Shown piece after piece: positions 1 through 8,922 of a stretch of DNA of 64,000 nt. Source of the DNA: Sphingomonadaceae bacterium (lineage in GTDB: Bacteria; Pseudomonadota; Alphaproteobacteria; Sphingomonadales; Sphingomonadaceae). The notes beneath the pieces were generated by a model. The model searched no databases, had not been told where the DNA came from, and was given only the letters and a program-made list of their open reading frames with translations. Location: NCBI GenBank assembly GCA_947477745.1, contig CANJUF010000012.1, forward strand, positions 1-64,000, in the 5' to 3' direction. Numbering within the stretch: the first letter of the stretch is position 1; each line of letters opens with the position of its first letter. The position numbers and the translations under genes are program-made.

Positions 1-13
1 CGTAATCGGGCAT
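1..13 (-). CDS. Possible 5' end of a gene running off the left edge
   Basis: On the minus strand an ATG at 13 opens a frame reading Met-Pro-Asp-Tyr and leaves the window. It begins 3 nt after the pgi stop codon, the spacing expected of a co-transcribed downstream gene. Four codons cannot identify a product. In related genomes a flavoprotein such as glutathione reductase is a possible neighbour, but that is a guess from memory and not from this sequence. Confidence 0.3.
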
Positions 14-16
14 CAG

Positions 17-1549
17 TTACTCCTGTGAAGACAGTCCGGCGGCGCGCATCAGCGCCTCGGTCGATGGATCGAACGATGCGCCGCCCTGCTCCATCTGGCG
101 CGCGATGTCCTTGCCAAGCTCGACCCCGAACTGGTCGAACGGGTTGATGCCCATCAGCACGGCATTGGCGAAAGTGCGATGCTCGTGAAAGGCGATCAGC
201 GCGCCGAAGCTGGCCGGGGCAAGCTCGTCGATCAGGATCGTCGCCGAGGGCCGATCACCCGGATAGGAGCGCGCCGCATCTTCGCTGCTGCGCCCCTGCA
301 TCAGGGCGGCACCCTGCGCGAAACAGCTCGCCAGCAAGGCGCGGTGATGCGCCTCGTCGAGATCGTCGCCGGGCACAACCGCCGCAACAAACTCCACGGG
401 CACAAGATGCGTGCCCTGATGGAGGAGCTGGAACACCGCATGCTGCGCATCGGTGCCCACCCCGCCCCAGGTGACCGGCGCGGTTGGACCGCCGACCGGA
501 TCGCCCTCGGCCGTCACCGACTTGCCGTTCGATTCCATCTCAAGCTGCTGGAGATAGGATGGGAGCAGCGCCAGCCGCTCATCGTAAGCGAAAACCGCGC
601 GGGTCTGGCATTGGCGCAGCCGCGCGTAGAGCAGATCGGCGAAGGCGGCGCGCAGTGGCAGGTTGGCGCGCCCATCGGCCGAGGCAAAGTGGCGGTCCAT
701 CGCCGCCGCGCCGCCCAGCATTTCGGCAAAGTCGGGCCAGCCCAGCGCGAGCGCCACCGGAAAGCCGATCGACGACCACAGCGAATAGCGTCCGCCCACG
801 GATTCGGCGAAAGGCAGGATTCGCGTCTCGTCTACGCGCCAATCCAGTGCCTTTTCGGGATCGGCTGTAAGCGCCACGACCCGGCCATACGGATCGGCCA
901 CGCCTGCCGTTTCGAGCCACGCGAGCGCGCTTGCCGCGTTGGTCATGGTTTCGACCGTGGTGAAAGTCTTGGAGGCAATAGCAAGCATGGTCGCCTGCGG
1001 ATCGCACCGGGCGAAGGCGGCTTCCAGCGCGCAGCCGTCGACGTTGGAGACGACATGAACGTCGACCATTGCGCCGTGCCGGGCGAGCGCCTCCACCGCC
1101 AGTGCCGGGCCGAGTGCCGAGCCGCCGATGCCGATGTGGATCACGTGCCTGATCTCGCCGAACAGCCCTTTGTGGAGCGCTTCCACAAGCGCCGCCATGC
1201 GAGCGTGGAACGCATTGGCGAGCGCCACCGCCTCCTCGCTTCCCATGCCGCGCTGCGCGGTGTGCTCTGCGGCACGCTGTTCGCTGGCGTTGACCATGCC
1301 GCCGCTAAGCAGATTTTCCCGCGCGCCGGAAAAGTCCATCGCTTCGGCCAGCGCCTCGAAGCCGGCCAGATGCGCATCGTCGAGGTGAGTTTTCGACCAG
1401 TCGAACAGGATCCCCCCCTCGCCCAGTTCAATCCGCGTGCTTAGCTTGGCTAGCCGCTCCGGATCGCTGGCGAACAGCTCCGCAAGGCGGGGCGTTTCAA
1501 GCGCGTGCAGCGCGCGCCATGCCTCGTCAGCCGCTGCCAGGTCTGCCAT
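17..1549 (-). CDS. pgi: Glucose-6-phosphate isomerase
   Basis: Interconverts glucose 6-phosphate and fructose 6-phosphate in the cytoplasm (glycolysis, gluconeogenesis, Entner-Doudoroff recycling). The 510-residue product has the sugar-phosphate-binding loop GIGGSALGP near residue 140, the family signature GGRYSLWSSIG in the middle, a catalytic-Glu segment MESNGKS and the C-terminal signature NPFDQFGVELGK with the active-site Lys. The frame is open to 1582, but the ATG at 1549 is preceded by AAGGAC at good spacing and begins the conserved N-terminus, so it is preferred. It is divergent from lepB across about 110 bp. Identification is secure; only the start is inferred. Confidence 0.96.
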   Translation of the reverse strand: MADLAAADEAWRALHALETPRLAELFASDPERLAKLSTRIELGEGGILFDWSKTHLDDAHLAGFEALAEAMDFSGARENLLSGGMVNASEQRAAEHTAQRGMGSEEAVALANAFHARMAALVEALHKGLFGEIRHVIHIGIGGSALGPALAVEALARHGAMVDVHVVSNVDGCALEAAFARCDPQATMLAIASKTFTTVETMTNAASALAWLETAGVADPYGRVVALTADPEKALDWRVDETRILPFAESVGGRYSLWSSIGFPVALALGWPDFAEMLGGAAAMDRHFASADGRANLPLRAAFADLLYARLRQCQTRAVFAYDERLALLPSYLQQLEMESNGKSVTAEGDPVGGPTAPVTWGGVGTDAQHAVFQLLHQGTHLVPVEFVAAVVPGDDLDEAHHRALLASCFAQGAALMQGRSSEDAARSYPGDRPSATILIDELAPASFGALIAFHEHRTFANAVLMGINPFDQFGVELGKDIARQMEQGGASFDPSTEALMRAAGLSSQE

Positions 1550-1661
1550 TGTATGTCCTTCTGCGCCGTATTCGAATTGCAAGGCCTGCGCCTAGCAGCG
1601 TGCCGGCGTTTATGCCATCGGCCTTGACGCGCGCACCCGCGCCTAACATGGACTGACGGCA

Positions 1662-2489
1662 ATGACCGAGCCAGCCCCACCTGCCGCCGTCCAGCCCGAC
1701 GCAAAGCCCGAAGAAAAGCAGGAGAACTTCGTCGTCTTCCTGCTCAAACTGGCGCTGATCGTCGCGATATTCCGCAGTTTCGTGTTCTCGCCGTTCAACA
1801 TTCCGAGCGAATCGATGCTGCCGCGCCTGGTCAACGGCGACTATCTGCTCGCCGCCAAGTGGCCCTATGGCTATTCGCGCTACTCGCTGCCGTTCAGCGT
1901 GCCGCTCATCCCCGGCAGGATCCTCGCGAGCCAGCCCGAGCGCGGCGACGTCGTGATCTTCAAGGCCCCTCCGAAGAACGACATCGACTATATCAAGCGG
2001 GTAATCGGTCTGCCCGGCGATCAGGTGCAGATGCGCGGCGGGCAATTGTTCCTCAACGGCGAGCCCGTGCGCAAGAAACGCATTGCCGACTTCGTCGTGC
2101 CAGCTTCGTTCAACACGCGCTGCTTTCAGCTGCAGTTCGAGGCAAGGCTGGAGAACGGCACGCCGGTCTGCCGCTATCCGCGGTACCGCGAAACCCTGCC
2201 CGGCGGACGCAGCTACGAAGTGCTCGATATCGGGATGACCCCGCAGGACGATACCGAACCCGTGGTGGTGCCCGAGGGGTCGTTGTTCCTGATGGGCGAC
2301 AACCGCGACAATTCGCTCGACAGCCGCTTTCCCGCCGTGCCTGGACAGGGCATCGGCATCGTCCCGCAGGCCAACCTCGTCGGCAAGGCCAGCCTGATGA
2401 TGTTCTCCACCGATGGCGGAGCCGAATGGATCAAGCCGTGGACCTGGTTCACTTCCGCGCGCTGGAGCCGGATTGGCGGGACGTTCTGA
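1662..2489 (+). CDS. lepB: Signal peptidase I
   Basis: Inner-membrane serine protease that removes signal peptides from exported proteins. The 275-residue product has a short cytoplasmic tail, one membrane segment at about 28-44, then the catalytic Ser in PSESMLP (Ser51) and the general-base Lys in DYIKRVIGLPGD (Lys112). The late box MGDNRDNSLDSR is near residue 235. The single N-terminal membrane span is usual for alphaproteobacteria (E. coli has two). It is the first gene of lepB-rnc-era, with only 2 nt before the rnc start, so it is very likely co-transcribed. Confidence 0.96.
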   Translation: MTEPAPPAAVQPDAKPEEKQENFVVFLLKLALIVAIFRSFVFSPFNIPSESMLPRLVNGDYLLAAKWPYGYSRYSLPFSVPLIPGRILASQPERGDVVIFKAPPKNDIDYIKRVIGLPGDQVQMRGGQLFLNGEPVRKKRIADFVVPASFNTRCFQLQFEARLENGTPVCRYPRYRETLPGGRSYEVLDIGMTPQDDTEPVVVPEGSLFLMGDNRDNSLDSRFPAVPGQGIGIVPQANLVGKASLMMFSTDGGAEWIKPWTWFTSARWSRIGGTF

Positions 2490-2491
2490 CC

Positions 2492-3178
2492 GTGGCAAAG
2501 GGACGCAGCGAGCTTCCCGACAGCGCCCGCGCCTTCATAACCCTGCATGCAGGGCGCGAACCGGACGACGAGATGCTGTGGCTCGAGGCCCTGACACACG
2601 GCAGCACCGGGCACGAGCGCAATTACGAACGGCTGGAGTTCCTCGGTGACCGGGTGCTCGGCCTGTCGATCGCCGAATGGCTATTTTCGGCCAGCAGCGA
2701 GGCCGAAGGCAAGCTTTCGCAGCGGCTTAACGCACTGGTCAGCCGCGCCACCTGCGCGCGCGTCGCCCGCTCCATCGAACTCGGCCCGCACATGTTGCTG
2801 GGCAAGCAGGCGCGCGACGATGGCGGACAAGGCAGCGACAACATCCTTGGCGACGTCATGGAGGCGCTGATCGGAGCCTGCTTCGTCGATCACGGTTTCG
2901 AGGCGGCACGCGCGATGGTCCGCTCGCTGTGGGCCGAGGAAGTCGACGGCAAGGCCGGGAAGCTCAAGCACCCCAAGTCCGCGCTTCAGGAATGGACCGT
3001 GGGCAACAAGAAGCGCATGCCCGAATATTCGCTGGTCGAACGCTCGGGGCCGGACCACAACCTGCGCTTTACGGTCAAGGTCGAGGTTCACGGGATCGGC
3101 GAGGCGCAGGCCACCGCGACGAGCAAGCAAGATGCCGAAACGCTCGCTGCTGAAGAATTCATGAGGAAGTTTGGATGA
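2492..3178 (+). CDS. rnc: Ribonuclease III
   Basis: Cleaves double-stranded RNA, including the rRNA precursor. The 228-residue product has the RNase III signature ERLEFLGDRVL at about 46-56, a second acidic catalytic helix GDVMEALIGAC near 120-130 and a double-stranded RNA-binding domain over about the last 70 residues. The open frame extends far upstream inside lepB, so the GTG at 2492, 2 nt after the lepB stop, is chosen; an ATG at 2426 is possible but would overlap lepB deeply. Its stop overlaps the era start by 4 nt (ATGA), implying translational coupling. Confidence 0.94.
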   Translation: MAKGRSELPDSARAFITLHAGREPDDEMLWLEALTHGSTGHERNYERLEFLGDRVLGLSIAEWLFSASSEAEGKLSQRLNALVSRATCARVARSIELGPHMLLGKQARDDGGQGSDNILGDVMEALIGACFVDHGFEAARAMVRSLWAEEVDGKAGKLKHPKSALQEWTVGNKKRMPEYSLVERSGPDHNLRFTVKVEVHGIGEAQATATSKQDAETLAAEEFMRKFG

Positions 3179-4071
3179 CCCAGAAGTGCGGCCTGGTTGC
3201 AGTGATCGGCGCGCCTAATGCGGGCAAGTCCACGCTGGTCAACGCGCTGGTCGGCCAGAAGGTCGCGACCGTCTCGGCCAAGGCGCAGACCACGCGCGCA
3301 CGCCTGCTCGGCATAGCGCTGGCCGGCGATGTGCAGATCGTGCTCGCAGATACGCCGGGCATCTTCGCGCCAAGGCGCAGGCTCGACCGGGCGATGGTCG
3401 CCGCCGCCTGGGAAGGCGCGCAGGAAGCCGATGCGATCCTGTTGATCGTCGATGCGATCAAGCAGCGCAGGCACGAACTGGAACCGCTGCTCGATGCGCT
3501 CAAGGACCGGCCCGAACGGCGCATACTCGTGCTCAACAAGGTCGATGCCTCGCCCAAGGAGAAGCTGCTCGATCTGGCGCGCGAACTTTCGGAGAAGGTC
3601 GAATTTACCGAAGTGTTCTTCGTCTCGGCGCTGACCGGCGACGGCGTGGCCGATCTCAAGGCGCATCTTGCCAGCCTGATGCCTGAAAGTCCGTGGCACT
3701 ACCCCGAGGACCAGGTCTCCGATGCCAGCGAGCGGCTGCTCGCCTGCGAGATCACCCGCGAACAGCTTTATCGGCAGCTTCATGACGAACTGCCCTATGA
3801 CTGCGCGGTACGGCCCGAGGCCTACACCCAGCGGAAGGATGGCTCGCTTGAAGTGCGCCAGCAGATCGTCGTCGCGCGCGACAGCCAGAAGGCGATCGTG
3901 CTCGGCAAGGGCGGATCACGGATCAAGGCTATCGGCGAGGCGGCGCGTGGCGAACTGGCCGGGATCCTTGGCCAGAAAGTCCACCTGTTCCTGCATGTCA
4001 GGGTCGAGGAAGGCTGGGACGAGAAGTCGCGCGACATCTACGAGGAAATGGGACTGGACTGGCAGAAATGA
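3175..4071 (+). CDS. era: GTPase Era
   Basis: Essential GTPase that helps assemble the 30S ribosomal subunit by binding the 3' end of 16S rRNA. The 298 residues show G1 GAPNAGKST at 12-20, G3 DTPG at 59-62, G4 NKVD near 121 and a C-terminal KH RNA-binding domain with the loop GKGG near 243. Length is typical. It overlaps rnc by ATGA, a conserved arrangement that couples rRNA processing to subunit assembly. Confidence 0.97.
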   Translation: MTQKCGLVAVIGAPNAGKSTLVNALVGQKVATVSAKAQTTRARLLGIALAGDVQIVLADTPGIFAPRRRLDRAMVAAAWEGAQEADAILLIVDAIKQRRHELEPLLDALKDRPERRILVLNKVDASPKEKLLDLARELSEKVEFTEVFFVSALTGDGVADLKAHLASLMPESPWHYPEDQVSDASERLLACEITREQLYRQLHDELPYDCAVRPEAYTQRKDGSLEVRQQIVVARDSQKAIVLGKGGSRIKAIGEAARGELAGILGQKVHLFLHVRVEEGWDEKSRDIYEEMGLDWQK

Positions 4072-4105
4072 TGCGCCAGCAAGGCCACGAGGGAGACAAT
4101 CTGGC

Positions 4106-5329
4106 ATGAGCGGGGTTCTGGAAGGCATCCGGGTGATCGAGGTGGCGCAATATGTGCTCGTGCCCGCCGCGGGCGCGATCCTTGCCGAATGGGGCGCGGA
4201 CGTCATCAAGATCGAGCACCCAGAGCGCGGCGACGGCGCGCGGGGCATGATGACGATCGGCGAAGTGGTGATCGAGGCGGAATCCAACCCGATGGTCCAG
4301 CACGCCAATCGCGGCAAGCGCAGCGTCGGCATCGATATCGCAACGCCCGAAGGCTACGCGGTGCTGATGGAGCTGGTCCAGTCGGCGGACGTGTTCCTCA
4401 CCAACTTGCTGCCGCCAACCCGCGAGGCACTGAAAATCGAGGTGGAGGACCTGCGCAAGGTCAACCTCCGCATCGTCTATGCGCGCGGCAGCGCCTTCGG
4501 CAGCCTCGGCGAGGAACGCAACCGGGGCGGCTATGACGGAACGGTCTACTGGCTGCACGGCGGCGTCGCCCACGCGATCACGCCCGAAAGCAGCAAGCCG
4601 CCGCTGGCCTTCACGATCGGCGGGTTCGGGGACTCGGTTGGCGCGATGAACCTTGCAGGTGGCATCTCGGCGGCGCTGCTGCGGCGCGAGCGCGGCGGCG
4701 AGGTGCCGGTGGTCGACGTTTCGCTGATGGGCACGGCGGCCTGGGTGACAGGCATCTACACCAACACCGCGCTGCAAACCGGTTTCGCACCGCGCGCGCG
4801 CGATCCGATGCTCGGCCCGGTTCCGGTCAATCCGTTCATCGGCAACTTCGAATGCAGCGACGGCGTGGTGATCGGCATGTTCATGCTTCAGCCTGGCCCG
4901 CTGATCCGCGATACCTTCACCCATCTCGGCTTGCCCGAGGCGGCTGACGATCCGCGCTTTGCCACCGCCGAGTCGCTGATCGCGAACGGCGCGGCGGCGG
5001 GCGAGCTGATTTCGCAGGCCTTTGCCTCGCAGCCAGGCAGCTATTGGCGCGAGCATCTCAAGACGATGAAGGGGCAGTGGGCGGAATTCCGCTCCACACT
5101 TGATCTCGTCAATGATCCGCAGGCGCTGGCGAACAACCTCACCGTCGAGATCCAGACCGCATCGGGCAAGACGATCCGGGTGGTGCGCGGGCCGGTGCAA
5201 TTCGATCACAACGTTCCCGACAGCAGCGGCGCGCCGCAGGTGGGCGAACATACCGAGCTGGTGCTCGCCGAACTGGGCATCGACTGGGACCGGATCGAAC
5301 AGCTCAAGGCCAAGGGAGCGATTACATGA
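4106..5329 (+). CDS. CaiB/BaiF (family III) CoA-transferase
   Basis: Predicted to move CoA between acyl-CoA donors and carboxylic acids. The 407-residue product has the family N-terminus (LEGIRVIEVAQYVLVPAAG), the G-rich segment GGFGDSVGAMN carrying the likely catalytic Asp (about 176), and VVDVSLMG downstream. The longer open frame starts inside era and has era-shadow sequence; the ATG at 4106 starts the conserved domain. The substrate cannot be read from the sequence. It lies 34 bp after era and overlaps the following hydrolase by ATGA, so it probably rides on the lepB-rnc-era transcript. Confidence 0.88.
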   Translation: MSGVLEGIRVIEVAQYVLVPAAGAILAEWGADVIKIEHPERGDGARGMMTIGEVVIEAESNPMVQHANRGKRSVGIDIATPEGYAVLMELVQSADVFLTNLLPPTREALKIEVEDLRKVNLRIVYARGSAFGSLGEERNRGGYDGTVYWLHGGVAHAITPESSKPPLAFTIGGFGDSVGAMNLAGGISAALLRRERGGEVPVVDVSLMGTAAWVTGIYTNTALQTGFAPRARDPMLGPVPVNPFIGNFECSDGVVIGMFMLQPGPLIRDTFTHLGLPEAADDPRFATAESLIANGAAAGELISQAFASQPGSYWREHLKTMKGQWAEFRSTLDLVNDPQALANNLTVEIQTASGKTIRVVRGPVQFDHNVPDSSGAPQVGEHTELVLAELGIDWDRIEQLKAKGAIT

Positions 5330-6192
5330 AGGTTTGGACTTCGGCGGCCGCCGCGCTTTTGCTGACTTTGGCGCTGGCCCTTGCGCCCGCAGCCACGGCG
5401 CAGGACAATCTCGGTCCGCTCGCCGGTGGCCGCATGGTCGGAATGGGAAGCTCGTTCGCGGCCGGATCCGGCTTCGGCCCTCTCAAGCCCGACACGCCCA
5501 TGCGCTGCGGGCGCAGCATCGACAACTACGCGACGCTGGTCGCCGAGGAACTGCGCATGCTGCTGGTGGACGTCGCATGCGGCGGGGCGACCTCGGAGCA
5601 TGTGCTGGGGCCGTGGAACGAATTGCCGCCGCAGATCGACGCGGTCACGCCGGACACTGCGCTGGTGACGATCACCGTGGGCGGCAATGACATCGGCTAT
5701 GTCGGCTACCTGATTGCCGAAAGCTGCAAGGTGCGCGGGCCGATTGCGCTTGGCGCGGCAGGCACGGTCTGTCCCGTGGTTCCGGTTCCGGGCGACGACG
5801 CCTATTTCAAGCTCGAAAACAACCTGCGCGCCATCGCCGCCGAGGTGCGCAAGCGCGCGCCGCGCGCCAAACTGGTGTTCGTGCAATATCTCGCCATGGT
5901 GCCCAGTTTCGAGTGCGCCGAAGTGCCGCTGTCGCCCGAGGCGGCAAAGAATGCCCGCGCCATCTCCGTCCGGCTGGCGCAGGTGACCGAGCGAGCCGCC
6001 AAAGGGACTGGCGCGGTTGTCATCGACATGACTCAGGCCGCGCGAAAGCGCCTGCCTTGCGGCGGGGCGACCGCCTGGGTCGCGGGCTGGCCTGCGGGCT
6101 TCAAGCCGGGAGACACCTTCCCCTGGCACCCGACCCGCGTTGGACACGCGGCGGTTGCCCAGGAGATCGTCAAGGCGATCGGCGGGAAGTAG
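5326..6192 (+). CDS. Secreted SGNH/GDSL-family hydrolase
   Basis: Predicted exported esterase or lipase of 288 residues. A signal peptide covers about residues 1-25 (hydrophobic Ala/Leu core, cleavage near ATA-QD). SGNH blocks are visible: block I as GSSFAAGSG, where the usual Asp of GDS is Ser and Ser43 is the expected nucleophile; block III as GGNDIG; and block V as WHPTRVGH with the catalytic His. The closest Asp is five residues before that His rather than three, so the third member of the triad is uncertain. It is joined to the CoA-transferase by a 4-nt overlap. Substrate unknown. Confidence 0.8.
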   Translation: MKVWTSAAAALLLTLALALAPAATAQDNLGPLAGGRMVGMGSSFAAGSGFGPLKPDTPMRCGRSIDNYATLVAEELRMLLVDVACGGATSEHVLGPWNELPPQIDAVTPDTALVTITVGGNDIGYVGYLIAESCKVRGPIALGAAGTVCPVVPVPGDDAYFKLENNLRAIAAEVRKRAPRAKLVFVQYLAMVPSFECAEVPLSPEAAKNARAISVRLAQVTERAAKGTGAVVIDMTQAARKRLPCGGATAWVAGWPAGFKPGDTFPWHPTRVGHAAVAQEIVKAIGGK

Positions 6193-6207
6193 CGCAATCG
6201 CCTGACG

Positions 6208-8745
6208 TCACGCCTTCGCTTTCGCCGGAGCCTTTTTCTTGGCCGGAGCCTTCTTGGCGGGCGCTTTCCTGCTCTTCTTGGCCGGTCCCTTCGCGGCGCG
6301 TTCGTCGATCAGCTTGATCGCCTGTTCCTCGGTCAGGTCCTCGGGCTTCATTTCGCGGGGCAGGGTCGCGTTGGTGTTGCCGTCGGTGACATAGGGACCA
6401 TAGCGGCCCGCAAGCAGCTTCATTTCGCCTCCCGATGTAGGATGCGCTCCGAAGGCCTTGAGCGGCTCCGCCTTGGCCCTTGCACCCGGCCCGCGATTGG
6501 CCGCCTCGGCGAGCAAGGTGACGGCCGAATTCATCCCGGTCTCAAAAACATCGAGCGTCGAGCGCAGCTTGGCGTATTTGCCGTCATGCTGAAGATATGG
6601 TCCGTAACGCCCTATATTCGCGATGATTTCCTTGCCGCTCTCGGGATGCTCCCCGACCACGCGCGGCAATCCGAGTAGCCTGACTGCCCAATCGAGATCG
6701 GGATCCTCGACATCCTTGGGAACCGATGCGCGCTTGGCCTCCTTGCCCTCGCCCAACTGGAAATAAGGGCCAAATCGTCCGGTCCTGCGGGTGATCGGTT
6801 CACCGGTTTCCGGGTGGGTGCCAAGCTCGGTATCCTCGGCGGCATCGCCGTTACCGCCGGGCTGCGCAAACTTGCGCGTATATTTGCACTCGGGATAATT
6901 GGCGCAGGCGACGAAAGCGCCATAGCGGCCCCCGCGCAAAGCCAGCCTGCCGCCCGCACGCCCCTCGCTCGTACACAGCGGGCACTCACGCGGATCGGCT
7001 CCATCCTCGCGCGGCGGAAACAGGTAGTCCGAAAGGAACAGGTCAAGCTCCTGGGACACTTCCGAAGGCTTGCGCTCCATCACCTCGTCGGTCTTGGGCT
7101 TGAAGTCCTTCCAGAACGCCTCGAGCACGGCTTTCCACTGCGCGCGGCCGCCCGAGACTTCGTCGAGTTCGTCCTCCATCCCGGCGGTGAAGTCGTAGCC
7201 GACGTAACGCGGGAAAAACCGCTCGAGAAAAGCCGTGAGCAATCGCCCCGATTCCTCTGCAAAGAAACGATTTTTCTCGGTCCGCACGTACATGCGATCC
7301 TTGATCACCTGGAGGGTCGCGGCATAGGTCGAGGGCCGACCAATTCCCAGTTCCTCGAGCCGCTTGACCAGGCTCGCCTCCGAGTATCGCGGCGGCGGCT
7401 GGGTGAAATGCTGGTTCGCCTCCACGCCCTTCTTGGCGGGCATGTCGCCCTTCGATATCGCGGGCAGCAAGCCCTCGTCATCATCATCGCCGCGGTTGTC
7501 CTGCCCTTCCTCGTAGATCGCTAGGAAGCCGGGAAACTTCACCACCTGGCCCGTGGCGCGAAGCTCATTGCGCCCGGTGCCGTCGCGCATGGTGACCGTG
7601 GTGCGCTCAAGGCTGGCCGAAGCCATCTGGCTGGCCAGTGCGCGCTTGAAGATCAGCTCGTAAAGCCGGCCTTCGTCGCCCCCGTCGTAACGGTCCTGCC
7701 CGAAATCGGTAGGCCGGATCGCTTCGTGAGCCTCCTGCGCGTTCTTGGCCTTGGTGCTGTAATGCCGCGGCTTTTCGGGCAGATAATGGCCATCATAACG
7801 GTTGGAGATCGCGACGCGCGCCGCCGAGATCGCCGAATGGTCCATCTGCACGCCGTCAGTCCGCATGTAAGTGATCGCGCCCGCCTCATACAGCTTTTGC
7901 GCCACGCGCATCGTCTGGCTGGCTGAGAAACCCAGCTTGCGCGAGGCTTCCTGCTGCAGTGTTGAAGTGGTGAACGGCGGACTAGGATGGCGCTTGAGCG
8001 GCTTGGTCTCAACCTCCTCGACCCGGAACGCGCCGGCTTCGACCGCCGCTTTCGCACGCATCGCCGCGCCCTGCTCGCCAAGGCTGAGCCGCTCCAGCTT
8101 GTCGCCGTCGAACTTGACGAGCCGCGCCTCGAACGCGGTCCCGTCGTGCTCCATTTGAGCGACGACCGACCAGTATTCCTGCGGCTTGAACAGCTCGATT
8201 TCGCGCTCACGCTCGACGATCAAGCGCAGCGCCACCGATTGTACGCGGCCTGCGCTCTTGGCGCCGGGCAGCTTGCGCCACAGCACCGGCGAGAGGGTAA
8301 ATCCGAACAGGTAATCGAGCGCGCGGCGCGCCAGATAGGCGTCGATCAGGTCCTGATCGAGATCGCGCGGCGCCTTCATCGCATCAGTCACCGCTTGCTT
8401 GGTAATCGCGTTGAAGGTGACGCGGCTCACTCCCTTGGGCAGCGCCTTGCGCCTGGCGAGCAGTTCGCGGACGTGCCAGCTGATCGCCTCGCCCTCGCGG
8501 TCGGGGTCGGTGGCGAGGATCAGGCCATCGGCCTGCTTGGCCGCATCGGTGATTGCCTTCACCTGCTTGGCCTTGTCGCCATAAAGGTCCCAGTCCATCG
8601 CGAAATCCTCGTCCGGGCGGACCGAGCCGTCCTTGGGCGGCAGGTCGCGGACGTGGCCATAGGAGGCGAGAACCTTGAAGCCCGGCCCGAGGTATTTCTC
8701 GATGGTCTTGGCCTTGGCGGGGGATTCGACGATGACTAGCTGCAT
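6208..8745 (-). CDS. topA: DNA topoisomerase I
   Basis: Type IA topoisomerase that relaxes negative supercoils. The 845-residue protein opens with the Toprim strand MQLVIVESPAKAKTIEKYLG, has the acidic Toprim segment TDPDREGEAISWH, the active-site Tyr in ITYMRTDGV and one four-Cys zinc ribbon (CPLC...CANYPEC). It ends with several short topoisomerase C-terminal repeats (GRYGPY) and a Lys/Ala/Pro-rich basic tail. The ATG at 8745 follows AAGGAA at good spacing, so 31 extra upstream codons are rejected. The gene usually follows plsY-dprA in alphaproteobacteria; here a plus-strand pair separates them. Confidence 0.96.
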   Translation of the reverse strand: MQLVIVESPAKAKTIEKYLGPGFKVLASYGHVRDLPPKDGSVRPDEDFAMDWDLYGDKAKQVKAITDAAKQADGLILATDPDREGEAISWHVRELLARRKALPKGVSRVTFNAITKQAVTDAMKAPRDLDQDLIDAYLARRALDYLFGFTLSPVLWRKLPGAKSAGRVQSVALRLIVEREREIELFKPQEYWSVVAQMEHDGTAFEARLVKFDGDKLERLSLGEQGAAMRAKAAVEAGAFRVEEVETKPLKRHPSPPFTTSTLQQEASRKLGFSASQTMRVAQKLYEAGAITYMRTDGVQMDHSAISAARVAISNRYDGHYLPEKPRHYSTKAKNAQEAHEAIRPTDFGQDRYDGGDEGRLYELIFKRALASQMASASLERTTVTMRDGTGRNELRATGQVVKFPGFLAIYEEGQDNRGDDDDEGLLPAISKGDMPAKKGVEANQHFTQPPPRYSEASLVKRLEELGIGRPSTYAATLQVIKDRMYVRTEKNRFFAEESGRLLTAFLERFFPRYVGYDFTAGMEDELDEVSGGRAQWKAVLEAFWKDFKPKTDEVMERKPSEVSQELDLFLSDYLFPPREDGADPRECPLCTSEGRAGGRLALRGGRYGAFVACANYPECKYTRKFAQPGGNGDAAEDTELGTHPETGEPITRRTGRFGPYFQLGEGKEAKRASVPKDVEDPDLDWAVRLLGLPRVVGEHPESGKEIIANIGRYGPYLQHDGKYAKLRSTLDVFETGMNSAVTLLAEAANRGPGARAKAEPLKAFGAHPTSGGEMKLLAGRYGPYVTDGNTNATLPREMKPEDLTEEQAIKLIDERAAKGPAKKSRKAPAKKAPAKKKAPAKAKA

Positions 8746-8922
8746 TGGGTTCCTTGCGGCTCTGAGTGGCTCCGGACGGATGCGGCGCCTCACGTATGCG
8801 TACGCGCGAGGGTGCATATCGTCGGTGCGGCGCGTCAAGAGCCCTTCTTCCCATCCGCGTCAATCGCGATTAATGGAACCCGCAGGATATGTTGGCCGAT
8901 CAGCTTCGGCACGGAGAGTTCG

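Noticed and set aside
179-1444. Long plus-strand open frame antisense to pgi
   Set aside because: Arg/His/Gly-rich composition and no motif; it mirrors the codon bias of the real gene on the other strand.
6208-6310. Lys/Ala/Pro tail of TopA as a fused histone-like protein
   Set aside because: Basic AKK/PAK tails are common at the C-terminus of alphaproteobacterial TopA.
8795-8815. CGTATGCGTACG near the topA start as an operator
   Set aside because: Only four bases per arm pair cleanly; chance occurrence in GC-rich DNA is likely.
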